This document shows positions 1 through 8,807 of a stretch of DNA of 64,000 bases, piece by piece. Each line of letters opens with the position of its first letter. Position 1 is the stretch's first letter. Source of the stretch: Brevibacillus_H ginsengisoli (lineage in GTDB: Bacteria > Bacillota > Bacilli > Brevibacillales > Brevibacillaceae); contig NZ_JBNJQR010000005.1 in the NCBI RefSeq assembly GCF_050113715.1, positions 248,001 to 312,000 of the forward strand. Direction: 5' to 3'. The notes beneath the pieces were generated by a model, which worked only from the letters and a program-made list of their open reading frames with translations, was not told the DNA's origin and did not search any database. A program made the position numbers and the translations under genes.

Positions 1-404
1 AGATGCAGGCACCCGAGTGAAGCCATTAACGCTTCAGCCCGAGAGAAGTCTTCCTCGGAAGGCTTCTCGTACAGCCCAATGGAGGCGAATTTGCCGCTAA
101 TGACAACGTATTGTGTCTTATCGGAGCCATGCAGCTTCTCTTGCAAAGAGGAACTGACCCAGCCGATGGACTGCCGAAGTTCCCGCAAATCGAACTCGCC
201 GAAACGGTGGTTCAGCACGCTAATACGACCGTTTGTAGGCCAAATGTAGCCGTTAATCATATTGAGCAGCGTCGTCTTTCCTGAACCGTTCAAGCCAAGC
301 AGCGCCCAATGCTCATTGCGCCGAACACGCCAGTTTACATCCTTCAGCAGCAAATTTTCGCCGCGTATCCAGTTAACTCCCTCAATTTCAATGATATATT
401 CCAT
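1..404 (-). CDS. ABC transporter ATP-binding protein (YlmA-like), cut off at the left edge
   Basis: This is the N-terminal 134 residues or so of an ABC ATPase; the stop lies beyond the left edge of the window. The ATG at 404 opens a protein beginning MEYIIEIEGVNWIRG. A Walker A motif (GLNGSGKTTLLN) lies at about residues 38-49, and the segment after it fits the Q-loop region (QSIGWVSSSL). The signature and Walker B motifs are not in view. The short N-terminus with the sequence GVNWIRG just before the P-loop resembles the stand-alone YlmA/ModF type of ATPase, but that is a family-level guess. No transmembrane segment is present. It is followed on the same strand by nothing visible; upstream is a same-strand esterase gene, 40 bases away. 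Confidence 0.85.
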   Translation of the reverse strand, partial: MEYIIEIEGVNWIRGENLLLKDVNWRVRRNEHWALLGLNGSGKTTLLNMINGYIWPTNGRISVLNHRFGEFDLRELRQSIGWVSSSLQEKLHGSDKTQYVVISGKFASIGLYEKPSEEDFSRAEALMASLGCLH

Positions 405-444
405 ACTGATACACCCCGCTATCATTTTCAGTGAACAAGTTTTT

Positions 445-1116
445 TTAATCTCTATGAGAAGCGATTTGCTCTTGAATCAGGCGAATCGCTTCTTTTGCTT
501 CAGAGCCTTTGAGAAGCAAATGCCCGGATTCAGGAAAATAAACAATCTCCACTTGATCACTGTCGACATGCTGACGGAGATGCTCGGCACTGACTGATTT
601 AACGGTGTCGTCCTTTAATCCTTGCAGGATCAAGTAGGGACAATTCACTTTTGGCAGGAGCTGCTTGGTTTCAGCCAGCAATCTCCTGAATTGCAGCATG
701 CTTGGAACTGGAATTTTCACCAGACTGTTCAGGTAGCGGCGGAAGTGACCGCGAGTATCCTCCCGCAGGTTGCGCCAGGCCTGCCCAATATCCCAATAGT
801 AATAGGGGGTATTGATGGTGACGAGTTGCTTGATCGGGTAGGAGCTGGCCAGATGGACACCCAGCAATCCACCCATCGAAAAGCCGATGACCACAATTTC
901 ATCCGTCCGCATGGCGAGACGTTTGTAAGCCTCATGCGCGGAGCGTACCCATTTTTCACGGGAGCTTTTGCCCAAGTGCTTACGCCCCAATCCGTGTCCT
1001 TCCAGAGTCGGGCATTCGACGATATATCCTTGATCTTTTAAGGCGGTAGCCAAAGTGATCACTTCATGGACGTCACCAGCGAAACCATGGATGACGAGAC
1101 AACCGATTTGCCGCAT
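445..1116 (-). CDS. Alpha/beta hydrolase, carboxylesterase type
   Basis: A 223-residue cytosolic serine hydrolase of the size of Bacillus/Geobacillus carboxylesterase Est30 and relatives. The nucleophile elbow GFSMGG puts the catalytic serine at residue 80. The oxyanion-hole segment HGFAG is at 10-14, an acid is available in LKDD (167-170), and the histidine is H199 in SGHLLL. The start is supported by an AAGGAGTGA ribosome site seven bases upstream of the ATG. It probably hydrolyses short carboxyl esters or a monoglyceride-like substrate; the sequence does not say which. It is transcribed toward the ABC ATPase at the left edge, and the 40-base gap could allow co-transcription. A dispersed repeat lies directly upstream. 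Confidence 0.85.
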   Translation of the reverse strand: MRQIGCLVIHGFAGDVHEVITLATALKDQGYIVECPTLEGHGLGRKHLGKSSREKWVRSAHEAYKRLAMRTDEIVVIGFSMGGLLGVHLASSYPIKQLVTINTPYYYWDIGQAWRNLREDTRGHFRRYLNSLVKIPVPSMLQFRRLLAETKQLLPKVNCPYLILQGLKDDTVKSVSAEHLRQHVDSDQVEIVYFPESGHLLLKGSEAKEAIRLIQEQIASHRD

Positions 1117-1143
1117 ACTGTCACTCCTTTTTTACAATATTGG

Positions 1144-1390
1144 AGTTTAATAACTTTACAGTGGTAAAGTTATTAAACTTATCCATTCGCGAAAGCCCGC
1201 CAAGAAAAGACTTCGTCGCTTGAAGTCTCCTTGGAAGTGACACTTAGCGAAGGAAAGGAGAAAGGGATAAAAGGCGCCACCCAACCCGAAGGGCGCGAAG
1301 CGTTTGGCGACTCCCTTTCGGATTGAGAGAGCGGACTTATTAACATCATTGCGAACTTCCACAGAGCGTAAAGAGACGAAGTCTTTTCTA
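1144..1390 (+). repeat. Dispersed structured repeat, copy R1 (subfamily A)
   Basis: It starts with the near-perfect hairpin AGTTTAATAACTTTAC / GTAAAGTTATTAAACTT, then the linker ATCCATTCGCGAAAGCCCGCC. The outer stem is AAGAAAAGACTTCGTC, which pairs with GACGAAGTCTTTTCT at the 3' end. The core contains GGCGCCACCC..TTTGGCGACTC, a second hairpin. The same order of parts recurs at 36026-36288 and 41991-42242. It sits between two minus-strand genes. Short ORFs that cross it are by-products of the repeat. Confidence 0.85.
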
Positions 1391-1398
1391 AATGGCAA

Positions 1399-1436
1399 AA
1401 GACCAACCTCACGAAACCAGTGATGTTGGTCTTATT
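1399..1436 (-). terminator. Terminator of the scoAB operon
   Basis: AAGACCAAC and GTTGGTCTT form a nine-pair stem. On the minus strand it is followed by TTTTG, and it lies about 23 bases after the scoB stop. Confidence 0.7.
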
Positions 1437-1458
1437 ATACATGAATGGATGAAGTGGG

Positions 1459-2115
1459 CTAAACCGAGATGGTTTTCACATCGTCGGGTACAATCAGCGT
1501 AGGCTGCGTGCAGGCGAGAATATCCTCAACGGTAAATCCTTCCGCCACTTCCCGAAGAACCAATCCTTCTGGCGTAACATCCATAACGGCGCGATCGGTA
1601 ATGATGCGATTCACTACTTGCTTGCCAGTAAGGGGAAGGGAGCATTCACTCAGGATTTTGGTCTCCCCATGCTTGTTTACGTGCTCCATGATGACGACGA
1701 TTTTTTTCGCGCCATGAACCAAATCCATGGCACCGCCCATTCCTTTTACCATTTTGCCGGGGATCATCCAGTTGGCCAAATCGCCATTCGCTGAGACTTC
1801 CATAGCGCCAAGAATCGCCAAATCAATGTGGCCGCCACGGATCATCGCGAAGGATTCCGCGCTGGAGAAATAAGCTGCGCCCGGAATGGCTGTAACAGTT
1901 TCTTTGCCCGCGTTAATCAAATCGGGATCCACTTGTGCTTCGGTTGGATAAGGGCCGATGCCTAATAAGCCATTCTCTGATTGCAGGACAACCGTTTTAC
2001 CTTCAGGGATGTAGTTGGCAACGAGTGTCGGCATCCCGATACCCAAATTCACATAAAATCCGTCTTCTACCTCTTGAGCTGCTCGCATTGCTACCTGTTC
2101 GCGTGTAAGTGTCAT
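1459..2115 (-). CDS. scoB: Succinyl-CoA:3-ketoacid CoA-transferase, subunit B
   Basis: The beta subunit of a two-subunit CoA-transferase that moves CoA from succinyl-CoA to acetoacetate or a related short 3-keto acid. It has 218 residues, as usual for ScoB/AtoA. The diagnostic SENGLLGIGP segment carries the glutamate (E47) that forms the CoA thioester intermediate, and NLGIGMPT near the N-terminus is typical. The ATG at 2115 is preferred over the upstream TTG because AGGAGGAG lies eight bases before it. scoA is 19-25 bases upstream on the same strand, so the two form one operon ending at the hairpin near 1,400. A cre site upstream of scoA implies repression by CcpA when glucose is plentiful. 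The beta-oxidation genes at 51-57 kb would supply substrate; that link is inference. Confidence 0.93.
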   Translation of the reverse strand: MTLTREQVAMRAAQEVEDGFYVNLGIGMPTLVANYIPEGKTVVLQSENGLLGIGPYPTEAQVDPDLINAGKETVTAIPGAAYFSSAESFAMIRGGHIDLAILGAMEVSANGDLANWMIPGKMVKGMGGAMDLVHGAKKIVVIMEHVNKHGETKILSECSLPLTGKQVVNRIITDRAVMDVTPEGLVLREVAEGFTVEDILACTQPTLIVPDDVKTISV

Positions 2116-2140
2116 AGTCAATCTCCTCCTGTCCCAATTG

Positions 2141-2833
2141 TTATGAACGAGTGGTTAATCGCTCGATTCGCTTCTCAAAAGAAGGGGCCTGAATCAAGCG
2201 CTGTACGTAAACGCTTGGTGTATGAATCTGGTCAGGATCAAGCTCGCCTGTCTCCACGATTTCTTCTACTTCTACAATGGTGATTTTGCCTGCTGTAGCC
2301 ATCATTGGATTGAAGTTACGAGCGGTTTTACGGAAGACGAGATTGCCCATTTTATCGGCTTTCCACGCTTTGATCAAAGAAAAGTCTCCTGTGATGCCAG
2401 ATTCCAGCAGGTATTCCTTATCGTTGAACACACGAGTTTCGCGTCCTTCTGCGATTGGCGTTCCGACACCTGCCGGGGTATAGAATGCAGGAATCCCCGC
2501 ACCACCCGCGCGGATTCGCTCAGCGAGAGTTCCTTGTGGGGTGAGCTCTACTTCTAGCTCGCCGGACAGGAATTGGCGCTCGAATTCTTTATTTTCGCCT
2601 ACGTAGGAGGAGACCATTTTTTTGATTTGTTTCTCGCGAAGAAGAAGTCCCAGACCCCAGTCGTCTACGCCGCAGTTGTTGGAGACAACAGTCAGATTGG
2701 CTACTCCTTTGTCGCGGAGTGCAATGATTAGATTTTCTGGGATACCAACCAGTCCGAATCCACCAACAAGTAGAGTAGCACCATCATGAATGTCGGCAAT
2801 AATTTCCGAATAGGACGTATAGATTTTTGCCAT
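2141..2833 (-). CDS. scoA: Succinyl-CoA:3-ketoacid CoA-transferase, subunit A
   Basis: The alpha subunit partner of ScoB, 230 residues. The CoA-binding glycine-rich segment GGFGLVGIPENL is at about residues 24-35, and the oxyanion-type motif GGAGIPAFYTPAGVGT follows in mid-protein, both hallmarks of family I CoA-transferase alpha subunits. The ATG at 2833 has TAGGAGTGA upstream; a GTG nine bases earlier is in frame but poorly placed. It is the first gene of the scoAB operon. An extended -10 (TGTTACAAT on the minus strand, near 2914-2922) and a cre site just downstream of it give a plausible catabolite-repressed promoter. Confidence 0.93.
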   Translation of the reverse strand: MAKIYTSYSEIIADIHDGATLLVGGFGLVGIPENLIIALRDKGVANLTVVSNNCGVDDWGLGLLLREKQIKKMVSSYVGENKEFERQFLSGELEVELTPQGTLAERIRAGGAGIPAFYTPAGVGTPIAEGRETRVFNDKEYLLESGITGDFSLIKAWKADKMGNLVFRKTARNFNPMMATAGKITIVEVEEIVETGELDPDQIHTPSVYVQRLIQAPSFEKRIERLTTRS

Positions 2834-2887
2834 TGCGTTCACTCCTACGAAATAGTTTTAGGTTTCTTCCGATGTGTTGAGTGCAGC

Positions 2888-2901
2888 TGTAAGCGTTATC
2901 A
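2888..2901 (-). promoter_or_regulatory. CcpA cre site upstream of scoAB
   Basis: TGTAAGCGTTATCA fits the consensus TGWAANCGNTNWCA at every defined position. It lies about 12 bases downstream of the -10-like TACAAT (2914-2919, minus strand, with the TG of an extended -10). In that position CcpA would block transcription. Confidence 0.75.
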
Positions 2902-3086
2902 TTTCACCTAACTATTGTAACAAAGGTTTGAATAGGCGGAAAGATATGAAATTTCAATTATTAGTATAAAAGTTCCAGTTACAAATCAAACGGACATGAC
3001 CGTTTGATCTGACTGAGCGTTTGTTGTACTTGCCCACTAAAATGCGTACAATAACCCCGAGGATAAAGAGAAGGGATTGGATAGGC

Positions 3087-3869
3087 ATGAAATTGTTTGT
3101 CACGGATCTGGATGGCACCCTTCTTGATAAGGGCAGACAGGTGCGTTCTTCGGACAAGCAGGCGTTACAGGAAGCGGCTGCGATGGGAATCGAGATTTGC
3201 TTGGCTTCAGGACGAATGGACGTGGAGCTTGTAAAGGTGATGAGAGAAGTAGGAGGCAACTACCATCGAATCAGTCAGAATGGAGCGTTCGTTACCACGA
3301 AGGATAATGAGCTGCTCCAGACGGAAACGTTCGAGCCGATTCTCGCCAAGCAGTTAATCGAAATCGCGTCACCGTACGATTTTGCCACGTTGATTGGGAT
3401 CAATCAGACCGTTTATACGCCTGGTGAGACAGAAGCAATCCAAGCGATTCAGCAGAGGATGTTCACCACATTTCAGGTAGACCCCGACATTGCGGATAAA
3501 TTTGAGCGGCAGACGCCCTGCAAGCTGAGCTTTTTTGGCGATATCACGAAGCTTAGGGCTTTGCAGGCGGAGCTAGCACAGAAGCATGGGAATAGCGTGG
3601 AAACCTTTATCTCAGATAAGGATTGTCTGGATGTAATGCCTGCCGGGGTATCCAAAGGCCGCGGTCTGCAAGCGCTGATGAATAAGCTTGGCATTACGTC
3701 TGATGAAGTTGCTTGCATTGGGGACGCCTTTAACGACGTCTCTATGTTCAAGGTCGCTAGGCACAGCTTTGCGATGGGGCATGGACCAGAAGAGGTTAGG
3801 AAGGCGGCCGTTCAAGTCGTCGATTCGGTGGCAGAGGCGATCGAAGAGTTGAAGAAGGTAAGGATATAA
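3087..3869 (+). CDS. Cof-type HAD phosphatase
   Basis: A 260-residue haloacid-dehalogenase-like phosphatase with the large C2 cap typical of the Cof/YidA group. Motif I is DLDGT at residues 7-11, with Asp7 the nucleophile. Motif IV is GDAFNDVSMF at about 212, and K-S-G type residues are in between (SKGRGLQALM). The ATG at 3087 follows AGAAGGGATTGG; an in-frame upstream ATG at 3021 would add 22 residues that do not fit the family, so the shorter form is chosen. Family members dephosphorylate sugar phosphates, flavin or pyridoxal phosphate precursors; the substrate here is unknown. Transcribed alone, with a terminator directly after the stop. Confidence 0.88.
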   Translation: MKLFVTDLDGTLLDKGRQVRSSDKQALQEAAAMGIEICLASGRMDVELVKVMREVGGNYHRISQNGAFVTTKDNELLQTETFEPILAKQLIEIASPYDFATLIGINQTVYTPGETEAIQAIQQRMFTTFQVDPDIADKFERQTPCKLSFFGDITKLRALQAELAQKHGNSVETFISDKDCLDVMPAGVSKGRGLQALMNKLGITSDEVACIGDAFNDVSMFKVARHSFAMGHGPEEVRKAAVQVVDSVAEAIEELKKVRI

Positions 3870-3894
3870 GGGCGTAATTAAAGCGCCCTTTTTC
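3868..3894 (+). terminator. Terminator of the HAD phosphatase gene
   Basis: AAGGGCG..CGCCCTT followed by TTTTTC, overlapping the TAA stop. Confidence 0.8.
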
Positions 3895-3950
3895 TAATGT
3901 GAATAAAGACCTAGCCGCTTTACAGTGGTGAATCGCACGATGATATTGAA

Positions 3951-3988
3951 GCAGGCCATAACGTACCCAACGTTGTGGCCTGTTTTTA
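3951..3988 (+). terminator. Second hairpin with T-run
   Basis: GCAGGCCATAACG pairs with CGTTGTGGCCTG and is followed by TTTTT. The rest of 3,895-4,230 is AT-rich and holds no gene I can support. It probably contains the promoter of the M60 gene, but no clear -35/-10 pair stands out. Confidence 0.65.
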
Positions 3989-4230
3989 TCGTAATGTGAT
4001 GAAACATTTCTTCCATAACATTCCCCTAGAACCTAGCAATAAAGAACTACATTACAAAATGATTAAATTTCCGATATTAAATTTAAGTACGATTTAAATA
4101 ATTTCGTTAGTATTTCAATTCGCTCAATTCGCCCAATCCACAGTCGTTTTAAGAATGAGAGGAGGTGAAATTTGAAGAGATTTCGTAATGCAGAATTCGA
4201 TTTGAAGGAATAGACAACTGAGAGGGGCAA

Positions 4231-7083
4231 GTGAACTTAATGAAGCAAATGAATTTACAGAAGATAATGGTCATCCTACTATTGCTAAGTTTGGCTTTAC
4301 CCTTTATTCCTGCCTCGTTTGCGGTTGATTCGGCATTGGCTTCCTCGAACGATTTCATTGATAATGACTTGAATACGTTATATACCGATTTGCCAAGCTA
4401 CCCGGACTATCAGAATGCGTCGACGGTGACTGTATTTGGCCCGGACGCATTTGCGGTGTCGCTCGATCAGGGCAAATACCCGCTTGCAGGCGCTTCTCGA
4501 TACGGGAATGGGCGTATCATCGCGGCGGGTGCCGAGAACTATTTCAATCCAGCGGCTAGCATAGGCACCACAGATGGAAAAATCACCAGAAACCTGGTGC
4601 TCTGGCTAACCGAAGATAAAGCTCCGAACCCGACTACGGGCAACACGAATCGTTACTCGGATGCGCTTCAAGGCACGCAAAAGCTCAAGCTTATCACCAA
4701 AAACAAATTGACGATCTCAACCGCCCAACCAATCGAACAGGTTGTGGTCAGCAGCTGGACCAGTCAAGCTTTGGATCCGCTTGTTTATCCGGTCGCTTTT
4801 GTCAGTCCGAAGAACGTAAGCCAAGCGGAAGCGGAAGCGCTGAACACCTATGTGAAAAATGGCGGAAGCATTATTGTCGCCTATAAGGGATGGGTAATGG
4901 AAGGCTATCCGACAGACGCTATCCGCGCGCAAGCCCAAGATCCGCAAAACGTCAAAGTAACAGATTACCCGGTTCAATGGCTGCTCAACCAAGCAGGACT
5001 CGGAATTAACGGCGATTCTAAGAGCATCAATGATCCTAATCCGAAACCTACCTTGGATAAAATCGACAGAGTCAATCTTTCGAATCTGATCGATGAGCTT
5101 AAACAAGTCGAGGACAATTCCAAAACTTTTATGGACTTTGCTATCGAAGGCGAGAAAGCTCCTCAAGATGTTTGGTCAAGAATCAACTCGTCGGTGAGTC
5201 AGGGCTGGAAATCAATCGTGCCAAACTGTCCCTATCTGGCTTCATTCAAGCGTGACAGTGACCATGTAATGAGTTCCGTAAACCTTCCGCTAGACCGTTT
5301 GCAAAAGCCATACACAAGTTCACTGATTGAATTCAGAGTAACGACTGCAAGTATGGGTGAAACTGGTGTGACATTTGCCGATGCAGACGTGTTCCCAGGT
5401 AAAGTAGACAGTACCACACCGCGCGTCGACAAAACCATCGCTGTGAATATGGAGTATGCCAATTATGACTTCTTGCGCATGTCTTGCCCACCAGGACATT
5501 GGGTCAGTACGGGGACATACGCGCCTGCCGGAAGTGAAATTACCATTGATGTTCCCTTAGACGAACCTGATTTGTCTGTTCAAATCGGAGCCCATACGGA
5601 CGATTTGACAGGAACGAAGATTACCAAATGGGATCGCCTTCCCAAAGTCGTTGTGAAAAAAGGCTTGAAGCCCGGGCTTAATCGGATCAGCAGTCCTTAT
5701 GGCGGATTGGTCTACATTATCCCGAACAAATCCAAGCCAGGACGTGTTGTCAATGTAACCATCGGCGGTGTCATCGAAGCGCCTTACTTTGTTCTAGGAA
5801 AAACGAGCGAACAAGAATGGAAGGACGTCATTCGCAATAACCCTGCGCCATGGGCAGAGCTAGAGAGCCATCATATCATCCTGACCATTCCATCAGATGA
5901 CATTCGCTCGCTGGATAATCCTCAAGATTTGATGGAGAAGTGGGACGAGATTTATGGTTTATATGAGAATTTAGTAGGGTTAGCTCCCGATAAACCATTG
6001 CCGCATACAAGCATTGACTGGCCTTATCGCTACGTGGCAGACAAACAAATCAGCGCTGGCTGGATGCACTCTGGATATCCAATCATGCTGTACCAAGGCT
6101 CAACTTCCAAAAGCTTGGTCAATCTGAATGACATCCAGCATAACGGTTGGGGATTTTGGCATGAGCTGGGTCATAATTTTCAGATGAGTGCGTGGACGTG
6201 GGGAGACAATGTGGAGGTTACCAACAATCTTCATTCCCTGCATGTCCAGGAGTATTACGGAAATGAGTCGCGGTTGAAAAGTATATACTCCCAAGCTGCT
6301 CAATATGTGGTGAACCCAGACCCGAACAAAGATTTCGAATCGATTAGCGATTTGTTTGTCCGATTGGACATGTTTGCTCAGTTGAAGTATGCCTACGGTT
6401 GGGATTTCTATACCAAGCTGCATACGGCGTACAGAGAGATGGATAAATCCAGCTTGCCTGCTGACACCCAGCAGAAGAAAGACTTATTCGTGATCACAAC
6501 TTCCCAAATTGCTGGGGAAAATCTGTTGGAGTTTTTCGATCATTGGGGATTCAAATACTCATCGAAAGCTCGTGATTCTGTTCTTGCGCTTAACCTGCCG
6601 AAGCCTGCTTGGCCAATCTGGAACCTGACAGCGGATATAGACAAACCGCAAACCATTCCGCAATTCCAGATGAGCGCAACGGCAACAAGTGAAGAACTTG
6701 TTTCTGCCAATAACGCTGCTTCGATGGTGCTCGACGGAAACACTTCGACCATTTGGCATACCAAATGGAATTTGTCCAACCCGCTACCTCAGTCGGTTAC
6801 ACTTAAGCTAAACGGGACATACGTTGTTAACTCCATCAGCTATTTGCCTAGACAATCAGGAACAAGCGGCAACATTACGGACTATAGTGTCTTCGTAAGT
6901 AACGATGGAACCAACTTCACACAAGTAGCGACGGGCAAGTGGGCAAACGACAAAATAGAGAAAAAAGCAGAGTTTCCCGCGACGCCAGCAGCCTATGTGA
7001 AGCTGGTAGCGAATCAAGGGGTAGGCGGATGGGCATCTGCCGCGGAAATGAATGTATACTACTCTCTTGCAGCGATGCAGTAG
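4231..7083 (+). CDS. Secreted M60-family (enhancin-like) metalloprotease with C-terminal F5/8 type C domain
   Basis: A 950-residue exported protein. Residues 1-31 form a signal peptide (basic start, hydrophobic IMVILLLLSLALPFIP core, probable cleavage after a small residue). Residue 644 starts HELGHN, the zinc-binding HExxH, in the context NGWGFWHELGHNFQ that marks the M60/enhancin group. The C-terminal 130 residues or so (SMVLDGNTSTIWHTKW, then SISYLPRQSG) form a discoidin-like carbohydrate-binding module. Known M60 proteases degrade mucins and insect peritrophic matrix glycoproteins, so a role in attacking host or environmental glycoproteins is likely. The start is GTG 4231 or ATG 4240: GAGGGG lies 3 or 12 bases before them, so neither spacing is ideal. 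Transcribed alone. Confidence 0.88.
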   Translation: MNLMKQMNLQKIMVILLLLSLALPFIPASFAVDSALASSNDFIDNDLNTLYTDLPSYPDYQNASTVTVFGPDAFAVSLDQGKYPLAGASRYGNGRIIAAGAENYFNPAASIGTTDGKITRNLVLWLTEDKAPNPTTGNTNRYSDALQGTQKLKLITKNKLTISTAQPIEQVVVSSWTSQALDPLVYPVAFVSPKNVSQAEAEALNTYVKNGGSIIVAYKGWVMEGYPTDAIRAQAQDPQNVKVTDYPVQWLLNQAGLGINGDSKSINDPNPKPTLDKIDRVNLSNLIDELKQVEDNSKTFMDFAIEGEKAPQDVWSRINSSVSQGWKSIVPNCPYLASFKRDSDHVMSSVNLPLDRLQKPYTSSLIEFRVTTASMGETGVTFADADVFPGKVDSTTPRVDKTIAVNMEYANYDFLRMSCPPGHWVSTGTYAPAGSEITIDVPLDEPDLSVQIGAHTDDLTGTKITKWDRLPKVVVKKGLKPGLNRISSPYGGLVYIIPNKSKPGRVVNVTIGGVIEAPYFVLGKTSEQEWKDVIRNNPAPWAELESHHIILTIPSDDIRSLDNPQDLMEKWDEIYGLYENLVGLAPDKPLPHTSIDWPYRYVADKQISAGWMHSGYPIMLYQGSTSKSLVNLNDIQHNGWGFWHELGHNFQMSAWTWGDNVEVTNNLHSLHVQEYYGNESRLKSIYSQAAQYVVNPDPNKDFESISDLFVRLDMFAQLKYAYGWDFYTKLHTAYREMDKSSLPADTQQKKDLFVITTSQIAGENLLEFFDHWGFKYSSKARDSVLALNLPKPAWPIWNLTADIDKPQTIPQFQMSATATSEELVSANNAASMVLDGNTSTIWHTKWNLSNPLPQSVTLKLNGTYVVNSISYLPRQSGTSGNITDYSVFVSNDGTNFTQVATGKWANDKIEKKAEFPATPAAYVKLVANQGVGGWASAAEMNVYYSLAAMQ

Positions 7084-7113
7084 TTTTATTTCGCAGGTAT
7101 CCTATATTCAAAA

Positions 7114-7157
7114 GAAGCAGGGGCAGTCCATAGAAGGCTGCACCTGTTTCTTTTTTA
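7114..7157 (+). terminator. Terminator after the M60 gene
   Basis: CAGGGGCAG..CTGCACCTG stem with one mismatch, followed by TTTCTTTTTT. Confidence 0.7.
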
Positions 7158-7161
7158 TTAA

Positions 7162-7426
7162 GGAAAGTCTAATTACTTTACAGTGGGAAGTAATTAGACT
7201 TTCCTTCCATTCGCGTAAGCCCACCAAGAAAAGACTTCGTCACTCCAAGCTCATTTTAAGCGAAACCCAGCATAGAGAACGGAGGAAGGAAAAGAGTCGG
7301 CATTCTTTACATCAGACTGAGTAGCCCAGTGATTTTCTTGCCGACTCCCTTCCGCAGTGAACGGAGCGGACAGAAGCTGCTACCAGCAAGCTTAAACAGA
7401 GCTCAAAGGGACGAAGTCTTTTCTTG
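7162..7426 (+). repeat. Dispersed structured repeat, copy R2 (subfamily B)
   Basis: It opens with GGAAAGTCTAATTACTTTAC / GAAGTAATTAGACTTTCC, has the CATTCGCGTAAGCCC linker and ends GGGACGAAGTCTTTTCTT. Its core (GAGTCGGCATTCTTTAC..AGTGATTTTCTTGCCGACTC) differs from subfamily A but closely matches the copy at 35239-35498. The 130 bases after it are AT-rich and probably carry the promoter of the efflux operon. Confidence 0.85.
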
Positions 7427-7562
7427 ACTTAATAATTCTTTAGAAAAAAGAAGTTTCAACGCCCCATAAAGCGATGTAAAATATATTTTATCAATTCTAA
7501 AAATTCATTTCATTCAAAAGGGATATGGACAAGTGCTTAAGAAGTACTGGGGGACGATCGTG

Positions 7563-8807
7563 ATGAAGAAAACGCTGGCTGTTCTACTAGCCACCATGCT
7601 GATTGTGAGTGGTTGCGAAAAGCTTGAAGCCGATGTAGAGAAGTTAAAAGAGAGAGACAAAGAGACCGTCATCAAAGCCAAAAGCGTAGAAGTATACAGA
7701 ATTGAGCAGAACGCGGAACCGCTTGTTCAACAGATTTACGGTACGGCTACTCCGATGAAAGAGCTATCGCTTTCGTTCGGTACGTCAGGCAAGATCGCCA
7801 AAATCCACGTGCAAAAAGGGAGCTTCGTGCAAGCTGGCACCCTTCTGGCGACACTGGACACCTCCGTTTGGGAACAACAAGTCGCCGCTGCCCAGGGCGA
7901 GGTGGAGAAGGCCGCCGCTGAGAAAAGCCAAAGGCTAAAAGGGGCAACTCGTGAGGAATTGACCCAGCAAAAACTGAAAATTGAGAAAGCCAGACAAGCC
8001 CTCGCAAAAGCGACCGATGAATATAACCAAGGGAAACGTTTGTATGACAGCGGAGCGATATCCAAGGACGAGCTGGATCGGCTGACGTTTGCGATGAAGC
8101 AAAACAAGATTGATTTGCAGGATGAACAAGTGGCGTTTGAGAAGTTGACCAGTTCCGTAGACCAGGCAGATGTCGAAGCAGCGAATGCCAATGTGAAGCA
8201 AGCCAATGTGAGTTTGATCCGAGCCAAACAGGAGATGAAGAATGCCCAATTGGTTGCGCCATTCTCGGGAATCGTCACGAGCATCAATTATCAGGATGCC
8301 GAGCAAGTGGGCGGTGGGCAGGAAGTGGTGAAACTGATTAACTCATCCAAATGGTTGGTCAAGCTCAACGTAGACAGCGAACAAAGCGATATCTGGAGCA
8401 AAGGCAAGCAAGTCAAACTCTCTGCCCCCAACCGCAAACAATTGGAAGGTGTTGTCACCTATGTCTCTGCGGCGTTGGATGACAAGACCGGGACGTACCC
8501 CGTTGAAATCACGGTTCAAGGTGACGTGACCGACTGGAAAGCGGGCATGACCGTTTCCTGCAGCTATGAAGTGAAGAAGCCCAAAGCCCTGTTGGTGCCA
8601 ATTACAAGCGTAGGAATCTCTGAAGAGTCACACTTTGTGATGAAGGTGGACGGTTCATCCGTAAAGAAAACCCCGGTTACGGTTGGCGGATTATATGGGG
8701 ATCAGTACGAAATCACGGAGGGGCTTTCATTGGGGGATGAGATCGTGCGAGCGGGAATCTCCTATGTGGTAGACGGCGAAGCGATCCAGGTGTCGGCCCA
8801 TGATTAA
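7563..8807 (+). CDS. RND efflux membrane-fusion (adaptor) lipoprotein
   Basis: A 414-residue HlyD/AcrA-type adaptor. It starts with a lipoprotein signal peptide whose lipobox (IVSGC) places the lipidated cysteine at residue 18, so it would be anchored on the outer face of the membrane. Next come the first biotinyl-lipoyl half (SFGTSGKIAKIHVQKGSFVQ), a long alpha-helical hairpin rich in Lys, Glu and Ala (about 85-215), the second lipoyl half (VAPFSGIVTSI) and beta-barrel domains. The ATG at 7563 is chosen because GGGGGA lies eight bases upstream; an in-frame GTG at 7533 lacks a site. It overlaps the RND permease gene by eight bases, so the two are translationally coupled and form one export complex. 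Confidence 0.9.
   Translation: MKKTLAVLLATMLIVSGCEKLEADVEKLKERDKETVIKAKSVEVYRIEQNAEPLVQQIYGTATPMKELSLSFGTSGKIAKIHVQKGSFVQAGTLLATLDTSVWEQQVAAAQGEVEKAAAEKSQRLKGATREELTQQKLKIEKARQALAKATDEYNQGKRLYDSGAISKDELDRLTFAMKQNKIDLQDEQVAFEKLTSSVDQADVEAANANVKQANVSLIRAKQEMKNAQLVAPFSGIVTSINYQDAEQVGGGQEVVKLINSSKWLVKLNVDSEQSDIWSKGKQVKLSAPNRKQLEGVVTYVSAALDDKTGTYPVEITVQGDVTDWKAGMTVSCSYEVKKPKALLVPITSVGISEESHFVMKVDGSSVKKTPVTVGGLYGDQYEITEGLSLGDEIVRAGISYVVDGEAIQVSAHD

Noticed and set aside
1156..1442. 80- to 87-codon frames crossing repeat R1
   Set aside because: They run through the stem-loops of a non-coding repeat and do not keep the same frame in the other copies.
3916..3932. GCTTTACAGTGGT resembling the 5' hairpin loop of the dispersed repeat
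   Set aside because: Only 13 bases match and the paired arm, linker and closing stem are absent, so it is not counted as a copy.
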